Assembly (NCBI GenBank): GCA_903772945.1
Contig: CAICTM010000007.1
Location: 124,001-188,000 of the forward strand
DNA from: Seminavis robusta
Lineage: Eukaryota > Bacillariophyta > Bacillariophyceae > Naviculales > Naviculaceae
Direction: 5' to 3'
Length of the DNA: 64,000 nucleotides
The stretch's first letter is position 1; each line of letters begins with the position of its first letter. The translations under genes were made by a program, and so were the position numbers. Under the pieces are notes generated by a model. That model saw only the letters and a program-made list of their open reading frames with translations, had not been told where the DNA came from and ran no database searches. Shown here in pieces: positions 35,720 to 46,273 of the stretch.

Positions 35720-38700
35720 TTGGTGAAGTGCTATACCGGTACATAGACATGTTTCATAAATAGAAGAATACTGTAGTGTAACAGGTATTTTTGGACAAGG
35801 GGAGTATTCTAGTTCGTACCCGTATCGGTACCACTTTCCGTACACCGTCTTCATTGCTCGTGATGCTGGCAGTACTGGCAGTAAGGTCCCTCGTCCCGAC
35901 TTTTTGATTCGAAAAATAGAAATGAGTCAAGTTGCTATACAACTAGATCAAAAGCAGCCAGTCAAGAACGCAGATCTGCCACCAAAATGATGGGCTCGTG
36001 TTTAGCCTGCCTCTTCTCCCGTACTGGTACACGAGATATACTTGTGTCGACGGGGGTTCTGGGCACAGTTACTGGCAGAGACACAGGCCAAAATAGTAAC
36101 CAGCACCGGATACGATTCACGTCTACATGTATTGTCATCGCGGCTAGCTCACAGTGCGGGGCGGCCGACCGCCACAAGTTCCGCACCACACGCATGTGCC
36201 TGTTTGAGGGATTTCGTGATTTTTGGCAATCCGTTTGCCAAGGAAAGAGAACTTGCAAAGGAAGGTGCTTGGTAGACATCGTCCATCGAATTTTCCACAT
36301 ACACGCCAATCGACTCCATGCAGTTGCTTTTCACGAACAGACAATCTTAAGTTCGAGAGTTTTGTCGAGGCCGCAGCTGTATCACTGCATTGTGTACATC
36401 TAGACAAGTCCAACTGGTGGGCAGCCAGTTGGTGCCGGCACCAAGTGTGCTGACATCCAGTGGTGCCATTACGACGAGTAGCAAGACACCAACAACACAG
36501 GGGTCGACGATTGCTCGGGTTGATGCGGCCACCGGAGACAAGTGCCACGGTGGTTGCAGTATGCGCTACAAACGAAAGTCTAGCTGCTACATGCATTTTG
36601 TACAATAGATGTTCCACAGAATCACAGACAAAGTCATGGAGCCAGTTGCTGTGCTGCCCCAAAGCTTTCGAATGTGCAGGCTCTGTTCGGGCTCCACAGG
36701 CAGAGCAAGAAAAGAGTGGACGAGATACTAAGTCGGGTCTCATTGTGTCCATGTCCATGCACGTTCACCAACGGGTCGAAACTCCCAACCCCTTTGAAGG
36801 AAGTCGGATTGCTGAAGGAAGTCCGATTGCTAGGCGTGCAAGAAAGAGATAAATAAGCGTCTTTGCAGCATGCATGAAAGCGCTATTTCCTGGGGTAACA
36901 ACCTCACAGCACACGACCACTTTGCTATTTCCAGAAGGTGGAGCGCAGCTTGACTCGACTGAGTCACTCAGCTTCATCACAACAGAGAGAAGGATTGAGT
37001 GGCGATCATAGCAAAGATCTTCTACGAAACTCGATTCGATTGAATCATTCATGTTGTTCCGGTTGGTATTGTCAAGCCAGGAACTGATGACGGTCCTGCT
37101 GGCAAGAAGTGCACGGTACGTTGGTGCAGTGCCAAACATGACTCACTCGTGCTCCTGTGGCTCCTGCAGCATGCGATTCCATTCACTTTCCCTTCAAATT
37201 GCGCTTCGAGCTAGTAGCTACAAGCGGCAGCAACCTTCTACTAAAAAGAAAGTTGTCTGGCTGAGAAGGCATCGACGCCCCTTCCTCCGGCATCTGATAC
37301 GGTGGTCTAAACAGAAAGATATATACTTAAAACTGTCATGTCCACGGACGAAGGAAGGAGGCTCACTATCGTACGCCTTGGCTTCTTGCGAGACACAACA
37401 TCGAAACGACTTTCCCGCCACAGAAGGAAGAATAGCAGGCAGAAACGAAAATTATCTTCACGGGCTATCTATCTACGGTACCGTATGGGTGGGATGCTAG
37501 CAAAAAGCCATGGGTCTGGGGTCTGCCTGTGATGGACAGTGATGACAATTAATTGATAACTCAGTAAACGGCGAACGAGCAGTGCTGATCTGGTCCTTGC
37601 ATTACAACTGGAGATCATAGTTGGAAATTGGAACCATCTCGGTTTCCGCCCCGGTGGTACCTGGTACCGGTACTACCGGTATCTTGGAACCCTTTCCATT
37701 CGAGCGCACCCAAGCTACTAGCTAGCTATAGTGGCTAGAGAAAATTAGCATCAACATTCATGTTCTCTTCGCGATATCGTGTCTTGAGTGTCATTTTTTA
37801 TATTAATAAACAGGCCGGAGCTGGCTTACAACAAAGTGCCGTAAATGGGCGTTAGCCATCCGTTTATTATGACGTCACAACAAGACTCACGAGCCGACGG
37901 TTTGCTTCTCACGGTTCGTTTGCCTTCAAAAGAAAACTTGCGAAATCAAATTTCCAAACCAAACACGACGGTTTGAAACTCTGCCGAAAGCGCTTCTCGA
38001 CGACGACGTTTCCCTCTCTTCTTCACAAACCCCTTTTGAGGGAAGTACCATGATCGTCATCTCATCATGTCCACAAAAAGAGTTGCCAAAGGTCTTGTGT
38101 CTGCGTCCAAAATAGCCAATTGAGGTTTGTGAACAGTTCATGCTGATGGCTCTCTTCCTACCTTCCTACCTTCCTTCCTTCCTACCTTCCTTTGTCGGGT
38201 GAAAGGCCGTGCTCTGTTCCATGGTATAGCCGATTGTGGTTTTGGAACAGTTCATAGCTGAGTAGCATTGGATTGGCTGGTTCGTACTCGTGCAAAGGTA
38301 AAGTCGGTTCTTCTGTTTGGCGGGTTGCGATGCTCGTTTCATTCAATCCAACTGTGGCGCCTCAAACCCTTGTCTCTTCCTCGTAGGTCTGCTGATGCAA
38401 TGTTGGCCGTTGGCCGTTAACCGTTGACAATAGTGATGTTGGTATAGCCGCTTGAGGTTCCTCTGATATCTCAGCCAGTGCTCTCTCTTGGATCATTGCT
38501 TCCTTTCTTTGTCTGTCGGGTGAAAGGTCTTGTTCAGCGTCCGAATATAGCCAATTGAGGTTTCGCGAACTGTTCATGCCGAGTAGCATTGGGTTGGTTC
38601 GTACTCTACTCTACACGCTCTTGGAATGGCAGTTAGTGGTTGGTTCGTGCTCGTGCAAAGGTAAAGTCGGTTCTTCTGTTTGGCGGGTCGCCGTTTGTTC

Positions 38701-40152
38701 TCCTGCTTCGCCTCTTCAACCAAAGCCACGTTCTTCTAGTCCAAGCGAAACGGCACTCTACCGATGGTGAAACCTTCTCGAAACTAGTTGGCTATCTTTC
38801 AATTCTTTCGGCGGAGTCCTTCCTTCTTCGAGTCTATCAGCCGTTGCTTCATCGCCCAGGTCTTCTTTGTTCCTTCAAGTCGAGTCGATTCCAAGCGCAC
38901 GAGCAACCCTACCGATACCGATGATACCTTCCGGATCAAGGCTAGGCATTCTTTCGGGTGGTGATCGCGCAGCTTGGTCGGACAGCAAAAGACGTTTTTC
39001 CGTCTCCGTCCAAGAGCACCAGCGAATCATTCTCCGCTTCATCGCCCAAGCCTTCATTCTTCCATCCTCTCGCGGGTTCTTTCTTTGCAAGTGGAGCTCG
39101 GAATTGACTGCGTCGACCCTCTCTCAAGCTCTTGCGCCCTTCCGCCCTTCCGCTGTGTATGCCATCGATTGGGGCACGTCGCTGGTTGGTGGTTGGTTGC
39201 GTTGCATCGATGGACAAACAAGTCGGCGTCCTCAAGATCTGGCTGCGATCCTCTTCGACTTCAAGACATCCATGAATGCCACGTTTTGGGACGCTTTGCG
39301 GTGGCCTTGTTAGGAGCAGAGTGGTTTCGGCGCTCCAACCATCTTGGCTGGAGTCGAGTCGCTTTGAATGGTACTGGTCCTTCCTAGCTAGTCTCGTCCG
39401 CCACCCTATGTTTCGATTGCATGCGCAAGGTGCGCAAGCTGCTAGTACTGTAGACTAATTCTTTGATCCCGACGCCCGCTTTGACCTTGGCGTGGCTCTC
39501 TAAGCAGCCCTCCAATCTCATCTGAGCTTACCTCAGCTCACTTCACGTCTTGATTCCAACTTCTCACTCATTCCCTTCCTTTGCAGAGCTACTCTTGCTC
39601 ACGTTCTCACGTTGTATACCGTACCCTCACTTGCTTCCACTATTATTTGACTGCCGAAATCGAATCGAATTGGTGGAGGATCACTGACCAAGCAATCGAA
39701 TCGAATGGAGCCTGGGCAGCTCATGTTGGATTTCGAGGCTCGTTGGTGCATGGTCTTGCTCTCTATGTCTCGTGTTGATAACATTTCCCACCGCTTCCGG
39801 ACAAATCTCTTTGTTTTGGCAAACACAAGAAACGCATCAGACCTGATCCGTTTGTTCACTCATACCGGCCCTGTCACGATCTATTGCCTGCTGACCCAAT
39901 GCCAAATGATCCCACTCCGGCCCCCAAATCTGGAAAGAAGCAGCACGGCGCGTCTTCCAAAGGGCAACACTCAGGCTGGGGCTCACTACTAGTATGCATA
40001 TAGATAAGCTTCCCGTGGCTGCTACATGTGCATAGCTGGCTACAAGAAGAACGAACGACCACTTTCTATTGTAGCTACACTGTGTATGGCCAGCTCAGGC
40101 TGTGATTCTATCTATATAGTCTATCAGGTAATTGTGCTAATTATTATTTTTC
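35720..40152. other. Long gap, 4.4 kb, no gene supported
   Basis: Frames up to about 200 codons exist (for example 36144-36758 minus and 38867-39313 plus) but their products have no recognisable motif and sit opposite or across each other. ACCGGT palindromes occur near 37655-37680, a 321 bp direct repeat near 38105-38700 and GAATC pentamers at 39659-39705. The stretch may be made of old repeat material. Confidence 0.5.
38105..38700. repeat. Diverged direct repeat, about 321 bp period
   Basis: The pieces gtcgggtgaaagg (38194 and 38515) and agtagcattg (38261 and 38582) recur at exactly 321 bp. The phrase atagccaattgaggttt is found near 38111 and 38545, with a variant near 38225. The block caaaggtaaagtcgg, followed by ttcttctgtttggcgggt, recurs near 38294 and 38655 after a short insertion. 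No protein is encoded. The source may be a fragmentary interspersed repeat. Confidence 0.65.
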
Positions 40153-40557
40153 CTATTTCTTTTTGAACAATTTCCCGAAAACTCCCTTTTTTTCTTTGGT
40201 TTTGTTTCTTTCTGCGGCATATCTCTCCTTGATGGAACTGAATCTGTCATTTTGAAGGTTTTGCTGGCTTTCTTGCGACAAGCCTGTGCTAGTGCTAGTG
40301 CTGCTAGCTGTCTTACTACTACTCGTAGTATCAGCGGTGACAGAGCCACTCTTGGCAGCGACGATTTTGTTTTGAATGTCATTGAGTCTTGAACTCCGCT
40401 GTCGGGACTTTGCGTTCATGCCGCGCTGTTCTTCGCGTCGCCGCCCTTCGCGCTTCGAGTCTTCAATCGCTCGACCAGTCGCATTCACGGCGGCTTCTCC
40501 TCCACGATACGCTGCGTAGCCACCCACGCCCACTGCTGTAGCCGCCAACAATACCAT
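40153..40557 (-). CDS. Small hypothetical protein with N-terminal hydrophobic segment
   Basis: The ATG at 40557 gives 134 residues: MVLLAATAVGVGGYAAY at the N-terminus, a Gly/Ala-rich stretch, a strongly charged middle (SKREGRRREEQRG), a Ser/Thr-rich part and a basic end (VFGKLFKKK). The first 17 residues could be a signal anchor. The open frame extends further upstream, but only through non-ATG codons. I do not recognise it. Confidence 0.45.
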   Translation of the reverse strand: MVLLAATAVGVGGYAAYRGGEAAVNATGRAIEDSKREGRRREEQRGMNAKSRQRSSRLNDIQNKIVAAKSGSVTADTTSSSKTASSTSTSTGLSQESQQNLQNDRFSSIKERYAAERNKTKEKKGVFGKLFKKK

Positions 40558-40852
40558 CTTGCTCTCACTGTCTATCAAGTTTGTTCTTTGTTTTGTGTCC
40601 TCTTGTTGCACACGACTGTTTTACAGACACACCAGCCAGAGGTTCGCATCCGCTTCTCATAATGCCAAATCGACAACGCCAGGCGGTTACTCTTTGTTTC
40701 TGTTCCATTCACTCCGGAAATGACCGCTCCGTTGGCCGATGCCCGGACAACTGGTGATATATAGCTACTCAAGCAATCATACCGTACCTTAATCAAAGCT
40801 AGCTATAGTACATCATCAATCTGTTATTTACTTATTACTAGCTCAGTTGGAA

Positions 40853-42064
40853 AGGCAAAAGCCAGTATCATCACAACAGCTTGTGCAGCAATCGGCACCA
40901 CACTCAATGGCAGCAACTCCAGTTTCCGCATTGGGCAGACAGTCCGCCACAAGCAGAGCTTCTGTAAACTTGGCAGTGTAAGCAGAAACCGTTGAACCAA
41001 GCTGGGAGAATCATACTCCAACTGCTTGGGATCCTGGTTGATAATCCAGTCAAATGCTATCTGCCTTGTTTCCAGCATGAACTCTTGGAGGTCTCTATCG
41101 TAACCTTTTCCATTTTCCGTCACCCCTTGGAAGTAGTCCTTGCCGAGGATACTGGTCAGCACAATTTCAATCTTGGGGGCGTGCGCAACGTCTCTGGTGG
41201 TCTGTGCTGATGATGGAACTGGGTCATTGGCTGTACACAAGCCAGCCCCACAAACTGAACCAATCACAATCCCAACCACAGTGATGATGAAAAGCAATCC
41301 TGCCTTGTCCATGGAACAGCCCTACCATTGGCATGGACTGCCACTGCTTGGGGCACACTCATGGGATCCACTAGATTTGCTTCAACTAGCCCTGCAAGAT
41401 CGTTCAAATTTTGAGTTCCATCTTGTGAGGCTTTGACAGATGAGGATGTTTCTCTGTGTTCTTGTAGTCCACTCCCTCCAATAGCCACAGCTCCAATCAA
41501 CATTTCTTGTTGGATCCCATCGTGGTTAGAAGTGTCACTTGTATCCACATTGCTGGTCCCTGTAATAGAGGCATTGACTGGTTGCAGTTCATCATTCTTC
41601 TTCTTGGTTTCAAGAAACTGTGTTGACTCCAACTCTGCTTCCTTGGTGATCTGCTCTTGAGTCGGATGCGTTACTGGATTGTGCGTAGCTGTCTCAATTT
41701 TGACTTTGCTATGATTGAGATGTGAGCTTGCTTGAGCATGGCGTCTGTTTTCTTCAAGGGCTGTTGTTGGCCTGGGCATAGAAGTTGGTATTGGTGGGCA
41801 GGGTTCACTTTGTTCTTGTTGTTGCTGCAGCCTTGCCATCATTTGCTTGTGCATATCTTCTTCTTGTAGGATCAGCTGCTTGCCAGCCATTCCAGGTACT
41901 GCATAGATTTCAACTGAGGTTTGAGTTTGAGATTCAATGTCTGCATCAACATCCCCATCTCTAGCATCATTGCTGGTGTTGTCCTCCATCCCTGCTCGAG
42001 GTGGCTCCTGTGTATCCTGCCCGTCGCCCCCGGTGCCATCCTCATTGGTAGTTGTCTTCGTCAT
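40853..42064 (-). pseudogene. Second LRR-family relic lacking LRRs
   Basis: The ATG at 42064 (MTKTTTNEDG) opens a Gln/Thr-rich N-terminal part with VPGMAGKQLILQEED, a motif otherwise seen (twice) only in the LRR gene at 46274. The frame shifts by one base near 41315, just before the span (GLLFIITVVGIVIGSVCGAG). The membrane-proximal domain follows (IEIVLTSILGKDYFQGV, LETRQIAFDWIINQDPKQLE, SLVQRFLL). Right after QRFLL the sequence jumps to the C-terminal region (VADCLPNAETG, then CCTSCCDDTGFCLSN) in another phase. The LRRNT-like cap, all LRRs and both introns are missing. The deletion starts earlier in the gene than that of the relic at 34363, so the two losses are separate events. Confidence 0.82.
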
Positions 42065-42688
42065 CTTCTTTCTACAGTGCTGGCTCAGTTGATTATTTGT
42101 GTGCTGCTGGCAACTAACTTGGAAAACAATAGCAAGAAGCTGGGTTGGACGTTGGACGGGGACAGGAAGCAATGGCTCGACGAAAGTTTGACCACCGTGC
42201 TCGGTGGTGGAACATGATCCAGAACACTTGAATGAAAGCGTGGAAAAGTTTTCTCATTAAGGCTTATGTACCTGAGGATTTGAGTCATGGTACACATACA
42301 TAAAGGGCCTTGCTCCAGGAAAACTGTTTGTTAATGAGTATTGTCCACTTCTGCTGTACTCAGAGTAAGGCTTAACTCACTGCGACAACCCAGGCTAACA
42401 GTAAATGTTCCAGCAAAATATTTTATTCACTTAGCCTGCAGCACCAACTTCGGCTGTGGGTACTAGTACATCAACGTCTAGGGAACTACTGGTACCGCTG
42501 CCAGTGGCAGATGGACCCTGCAGTGAGTTAGCCGTAGTAGTCTAGCTTCAGGTCCGAGGTTAGAGAGGCGCGAAGACCGAGGCCCTGGGCAGCGTCCAGC
42601 CCCCGGGCAGCTGCAGCAATGATCACTATGATACTCTGGACATCCATCATTCATCCATCTGAAGCCAGGTTCTAACCTCTAGAGCTAG
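42065..42688. other. Gap with no gene seen
   Basis: This contains the upstream region of the minus-strand relic and the 3' side of the MpaB-type gene. No further feature was recognised. Confidence 0.45.
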
Positions 42689-44083
42689 CTAGCTATTATG
42701 TGAGCTGAAAAATTCAGAAGCTTGGCTGGTCATCAAGCTCCCTCCCATGAAATCCCGCAGCAGCAGTCGTAAACTCACGGACCGAACTGACTTCTTCTCG
42801 CTGGTGGAGCTCCTCTGCGGCCGGTTTCGAAAGCTACTCTTCAAACTTGAAGGAAGTCCAAAGCTCAAAAGGTTCGTTCTGGATCTATGGGTCTTGAGTT
42901 CATACTTTGGTTTGTATTCTTGTGGTTTCAAGCAAAGGATTGCCCGGACAACCCATTGGACACACAAGGATGCAGCTTTGGGATTACATAGGATCAAGAG
43001 ACGAAGTATACAGTTGGCCGCCTGTGCCATGAATCTCAGATTGACCAGCCACAAAATAGCCCACAAAGAAAAACTTGGAATCCCAGCACTGTCTGCCGTT
43101 TCCTCCCCCACCGCAAGCCGAAAGGATGCAGCCCAGAAAGTATGAGGGACATACCGTAACAGACCCAACTCCTTTTTGGAAAGAGCTGAGAACAATGTCT
43201 TCAGATTCAACGGTGCTGGTGAACTCAATTTCAAGTTCCGGCCAAAGGTGGCGTGAGCATAGGCTGCATCATCCGTGTAGTCTTTGGTCAGCAATGCTTC
43301 TGGTATGCCCAGGGCCCACCCTACATAGCGCCATACATGATGGAACGCTATCCGGTCTTCTTGGCTAACCTCTGTTCCCAGGATGAGTTCTGTGTAGAGT
43401 ATTGACAAGTACGAGAACGATAGTAGTGTCCCTGCTTGGTCTTCATGATTGATTGGTGCCCCCAAAGCTTCGCTATCCCATCCATGCTGCTCCAAAAGAA
43501 ACTTGCGTACTTTTGAGTGCAGCAGTCGCACTTTGATAATGTCTTCCCGACCCCTGCCATTGGCCATGAGAGGCTCTTCATCAGACATGATTGTGTACAC
43601 AAAGATGATTGTATCAAACAGTCGCGATGGGGCACCTCGTTTGAAGCGACCAGTGCAAGATAGAACTTGCGCTCCGTCAGCGCAGAGAAAGGTGATGGGC
43701 AAGGAAAAAGTCGCAAGGCCAACAAGCATCCCCGGAAGTGCATACTTCCAAAACACCTCTCTCCCTCTTTGTAGCAACTTGGGATCTACCCAGTCAGGTA
43801 CATTGCTGAAAACTTGCTTGTAGAGTCCCTGATAAGCTCGATCTTTACCGTGTTCAAGTAGAATGGAGTCTGCGGTTGTATCTACCTGAGATCTGAGTTC
43901 CTGGCGGCTATACTCAAGGAACAATGGGTGTTTGGACGGGGACAAAGTCCAATCAGCAAGGACAAATCTACTGGCTTTGCTCTTCAGTTGACTCCAGTTC
44001 CATGCATAAGCTCCTGCCAGTAGGAAGCACGCTATGAACACAGGAGCAGCACAGATTGGGGTATTGCTGGGCTGGTCAAGCAT
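42689..44083 (-). CDS. MpaB-type (DUF2236) oxygenase-like membrane protein
   Basis: This is an unspliced frame of 464 residues with ATG at 44083. A membrane segment lies near residues 10-28 (ICAAPVFIACFLLAGAYAW), another near 112-133 (YALPGMLVGLATFSLPITFL) and a hydrophobic region in the last third (LWAILWLVNLRFM). The centre has the marks of the DUF2236 family, which includes fungal MpaB and bacterial latex-clearing protein: LFDTIIFVYTIM, VRLLHSKVRKFLL, GAPINHEDQAGTLLSFSY and RIAFHHVWRYVGWALGI. In that family a haem or metal site formed by His residues in such helices supports oxidative cleavage of prenyl chains. The His residues in LHSKVR and INHED are candidates here. Substrate is unknown; ER or other internal membrane localisation is inferred from the N-terminal span. 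Confidence 0.8.
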   Translation of the reverse strand: MLDQPSNTPICAAPVFIACFLLAGAYAWNWSQLKSKASRFVLADWTLSPSKHPLFLEYSRQELRSQVDTTADSILLEHGKDRAYQGLYKQVFSNVPDWVDPKLLQRGREVFWKYALPGMLVGLATFSLPITFLCADGAQVLSCTGRFKRGAPSRLFDTIIFVYTIMSDEEPLMANGRGREDIIKVRLLHSKVRKFLLEQHGWDSEALGAPINHEDQAGTLLSFSYLSILYTELILGTEVSQEDRIAFHHVWRYVGWALGIPEALLTKDYTDDAAYAHATFGRNLKLSSPAPLNLKTLFSALSKKELGLLRYVPHTFWAASFRLAVGEETADSAGIPSFSLWAILWLVNLRFMAQAANCILRLLILCNPKAASLCVQWVVRAILCLKPQEYKPKYELKTHRSRTNLLSFGLPSSLKSSFRNRPQRSSTSEKKSVRSVSLRLLLRDFMGGSLMTSQASEFFSSHNS

Positions 44084-44643
44084 TGTAGCTTTTGTTTTTA
44101 TGAGAGGGTGTTTCGATGCGCCAATGCATCGGAACTATAATATCCGATGCAAACCTGTGCGGAGTTGTGGTGAAGATGTCGTGATCTTCCGTGTCGAGTC
44201 AAGCTCGTGTTCATCATTGGCTCGGTGTCCCGATCGTACACAGAAGCAACGACAAGGAGATCAAACTTGCTTCGGAATGGAAAGTTTTGTTAAATCCCGA
44301 ACAAATAAACAGGATTTACTCTATATAATTGTCTGCATCTAATGTTTCCGTATTTAACCGAAAATAATTTCCGAAATGAGGATTGCCCCCCTTGTGATGG
44401 ATTGTTGTCGATCGCAATAATCGATGCGATTTTGCACAGAAGAGATATCAACATGTTTTAGTGTCGAGCGCTACAGGGCTGTCAATAGATACGATTGCAT
44501 GGGGCTCGCCGATTCTGGCTAGCTTAGAGCCTATCTAGGTTCAAAGGGGTGGAGCCCTATAGCTAGTTCTTGCTTTCGTTTCCTGCCAAACGAAGTAGGA
44601 CGCTTTCCCAAAACAACAGCCACTGGCCTGCTGGTATACCTTA
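44084..44643. other. Gap between the oxygenase gene and the MITE
   Basis: This is presumably the promoter of the minus-strand oxygenase gene. The TTA at 44641-44643 is the left target duplication of the MITE. No gene was seen. Confidence 0.5.
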
Positions 44644-45289
44644 GGGCATTCTCTAGTAGTTTTCGTTCTAAAAATCGTCCTAAGCTACTCGTCCTAAACT
44701 TAGGACGAGTTTTTAGGACGAATTGGCAATCTCTAAATAAGTCGTTCTAAAACCAGACTTAAGATAGAACGAGTTTTAGGACGGACGAGTTCAGTCTCTA
44801 AAAAGCTGGTCTTAAAACTCATCCCGCATGCACCTCTCCTCTGTCAGCCTGTTAACATGGTCCTGATAGTGTGGCTAGAGCTTCCCACGAAGCACCTCTG
44901 TGGTCTGTGGTGCAGTACAATACTAATTCTGTTTGAGTTTGTTATCTACTAGCTAGCTACTCCTACCGTACGGTGGCTACCCGTAGTAGCGAGTTAACAG
45001 AGTCGAGTCGAGTGGTTCAGTCAATCGTGTTAACTTGATGGTGGATGATGTCATTCAACGTCATATGACTCAAATGACTGAAAGATTTAAGAAAACAATA
45101 GGACGAGTGTTAGGACGAGCCGAAATAATTCGTCCTATTTTCTGAAATAGACGGAGAAAATAAATTCGTCCTAAAAATAGAACGAATTTTAGGACGATTT
45201 TGAGTTAAAGATTGCTTTTGTCCTAAATTTTCGTTCTAAAATAAACTTAGAACGAGTTTTAGGACGAACGAATCTACTAGAGAATGCCC
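44644..45289. mobile_element. MITE, PIF/Harbinger type, 646 bp
   Basis: The ends are perfect 16 bp inverted repeats, gggcattctctagtag at the left and ctactagagaatgccc at the right, flanked by TTA on both sides (44641-44643 and 45290-45292). A 3 bp TTA duplication and ends starting with GGG are typical of PIF/Harbinger elements. The subterminal parts carry many direct and inverted copies of cgtcctaaaactcgttcta-like units, while the middle (about 44830-45050) is unrelated. No coding frame is present, so it is non-autonomous. Confidence 0.88.
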
Positions 45290-45292
45290 TTA

Positions 45293-46273
45293 CTGAGCAA
45301 GAACGTTGGGTCTCGTGAGGGTTGCATTGCATGTATCCATAGGCCATTTCGTCGGGATCCCAGGCCCAGTAACAGCTACAGGTACATTGGAATTCAATCA
45401 TCTCCTCATTTCCTTCCGGGTAGGTCTGGACGAATGGTGTTCACAAGCAAAACCGTCGGGTTTGGTTGGATAAACCGGTAGGTCAGCTCCACCTAGAGCG
45501 ATGTGTGAGTGGAGTCGGAACTGGCTGGCTGCATGGTTACAGTAGATAGATTCCTGAGCTCACGTATGGAAGACGCGAAGAGGTAGAGGCCGCCGAGTCT
45601 GAGCTACAAGCAATGTGATGATAGAGCGCTTCTGTGTCTGCTGCCTTGCTTCTGGCAGCCCCAGCACCAGTGCAGGTGCGGCGACATGTACGGACACGGA
45701 ACGGAAACATTGTCTTCCGTCGTTCCGTCTTCGTCCTCCCGTGCAGCATACTGCCTGTAGCCTGAGTGCTTTTAGGGATCATGCGTGGACAGCTGTTGCT
45801 TGGCTGCACAGCTGGCTTCAGAGCGAAAGTATGCTTGGCTAAAGTTCCGAAGGCTGTCTTCCAGCATCCGAGAGCTCAACTTTTGGCTTAATTCCAGCAG
45901 TGCCGCATGGTAAAATTTACGTTTGAAACAACAAAGACAGTTTTAGAAAGGTAGATGCGGTAAATATAGAGTTCAAGCTACAGTTTACTTTGCATATTTG
46001 AATACAAAATTATGATTACCGCAGCTACGAGAATCCCAAACCTGTCTTCCAGCTTCGCGATCTTGGCATGGTACAGCGTACTAGTACCTATTTGTTTTCC
46101 CCTTGATCGATGACTACAGCATGCGACCTTCTCGAAGCTCAAAGCAACCCATGCTGACAATAGTCTAACTTCCCTGTTCAGCAACAGTCATTTGTTGGTG
46201 ATGGTGATTAATTATTGTTGAGCGAGTGGAAGCGACAGCATACGGTGTTGTTAGGACTATAGCAAGAAGCAAG
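45293..46273. other. Upstream region of an LRR gene
   Basis: No gene was supported. Short frames on both strands overlap and lack protein features. The promoter of the gene at 46274 should lie here. Confidence 0.5.

Noticed and set aside
36144-36758. Minus-strand frame of 204 codons
   Set aside because: It has no family motif and competes with several plus-strand frames of similar length; probably chance.
38867-39313. Plus-strand frame of 148 codons
   Set aside because: It overlaps other frames of similar length; no recognisable motif or start context was found.
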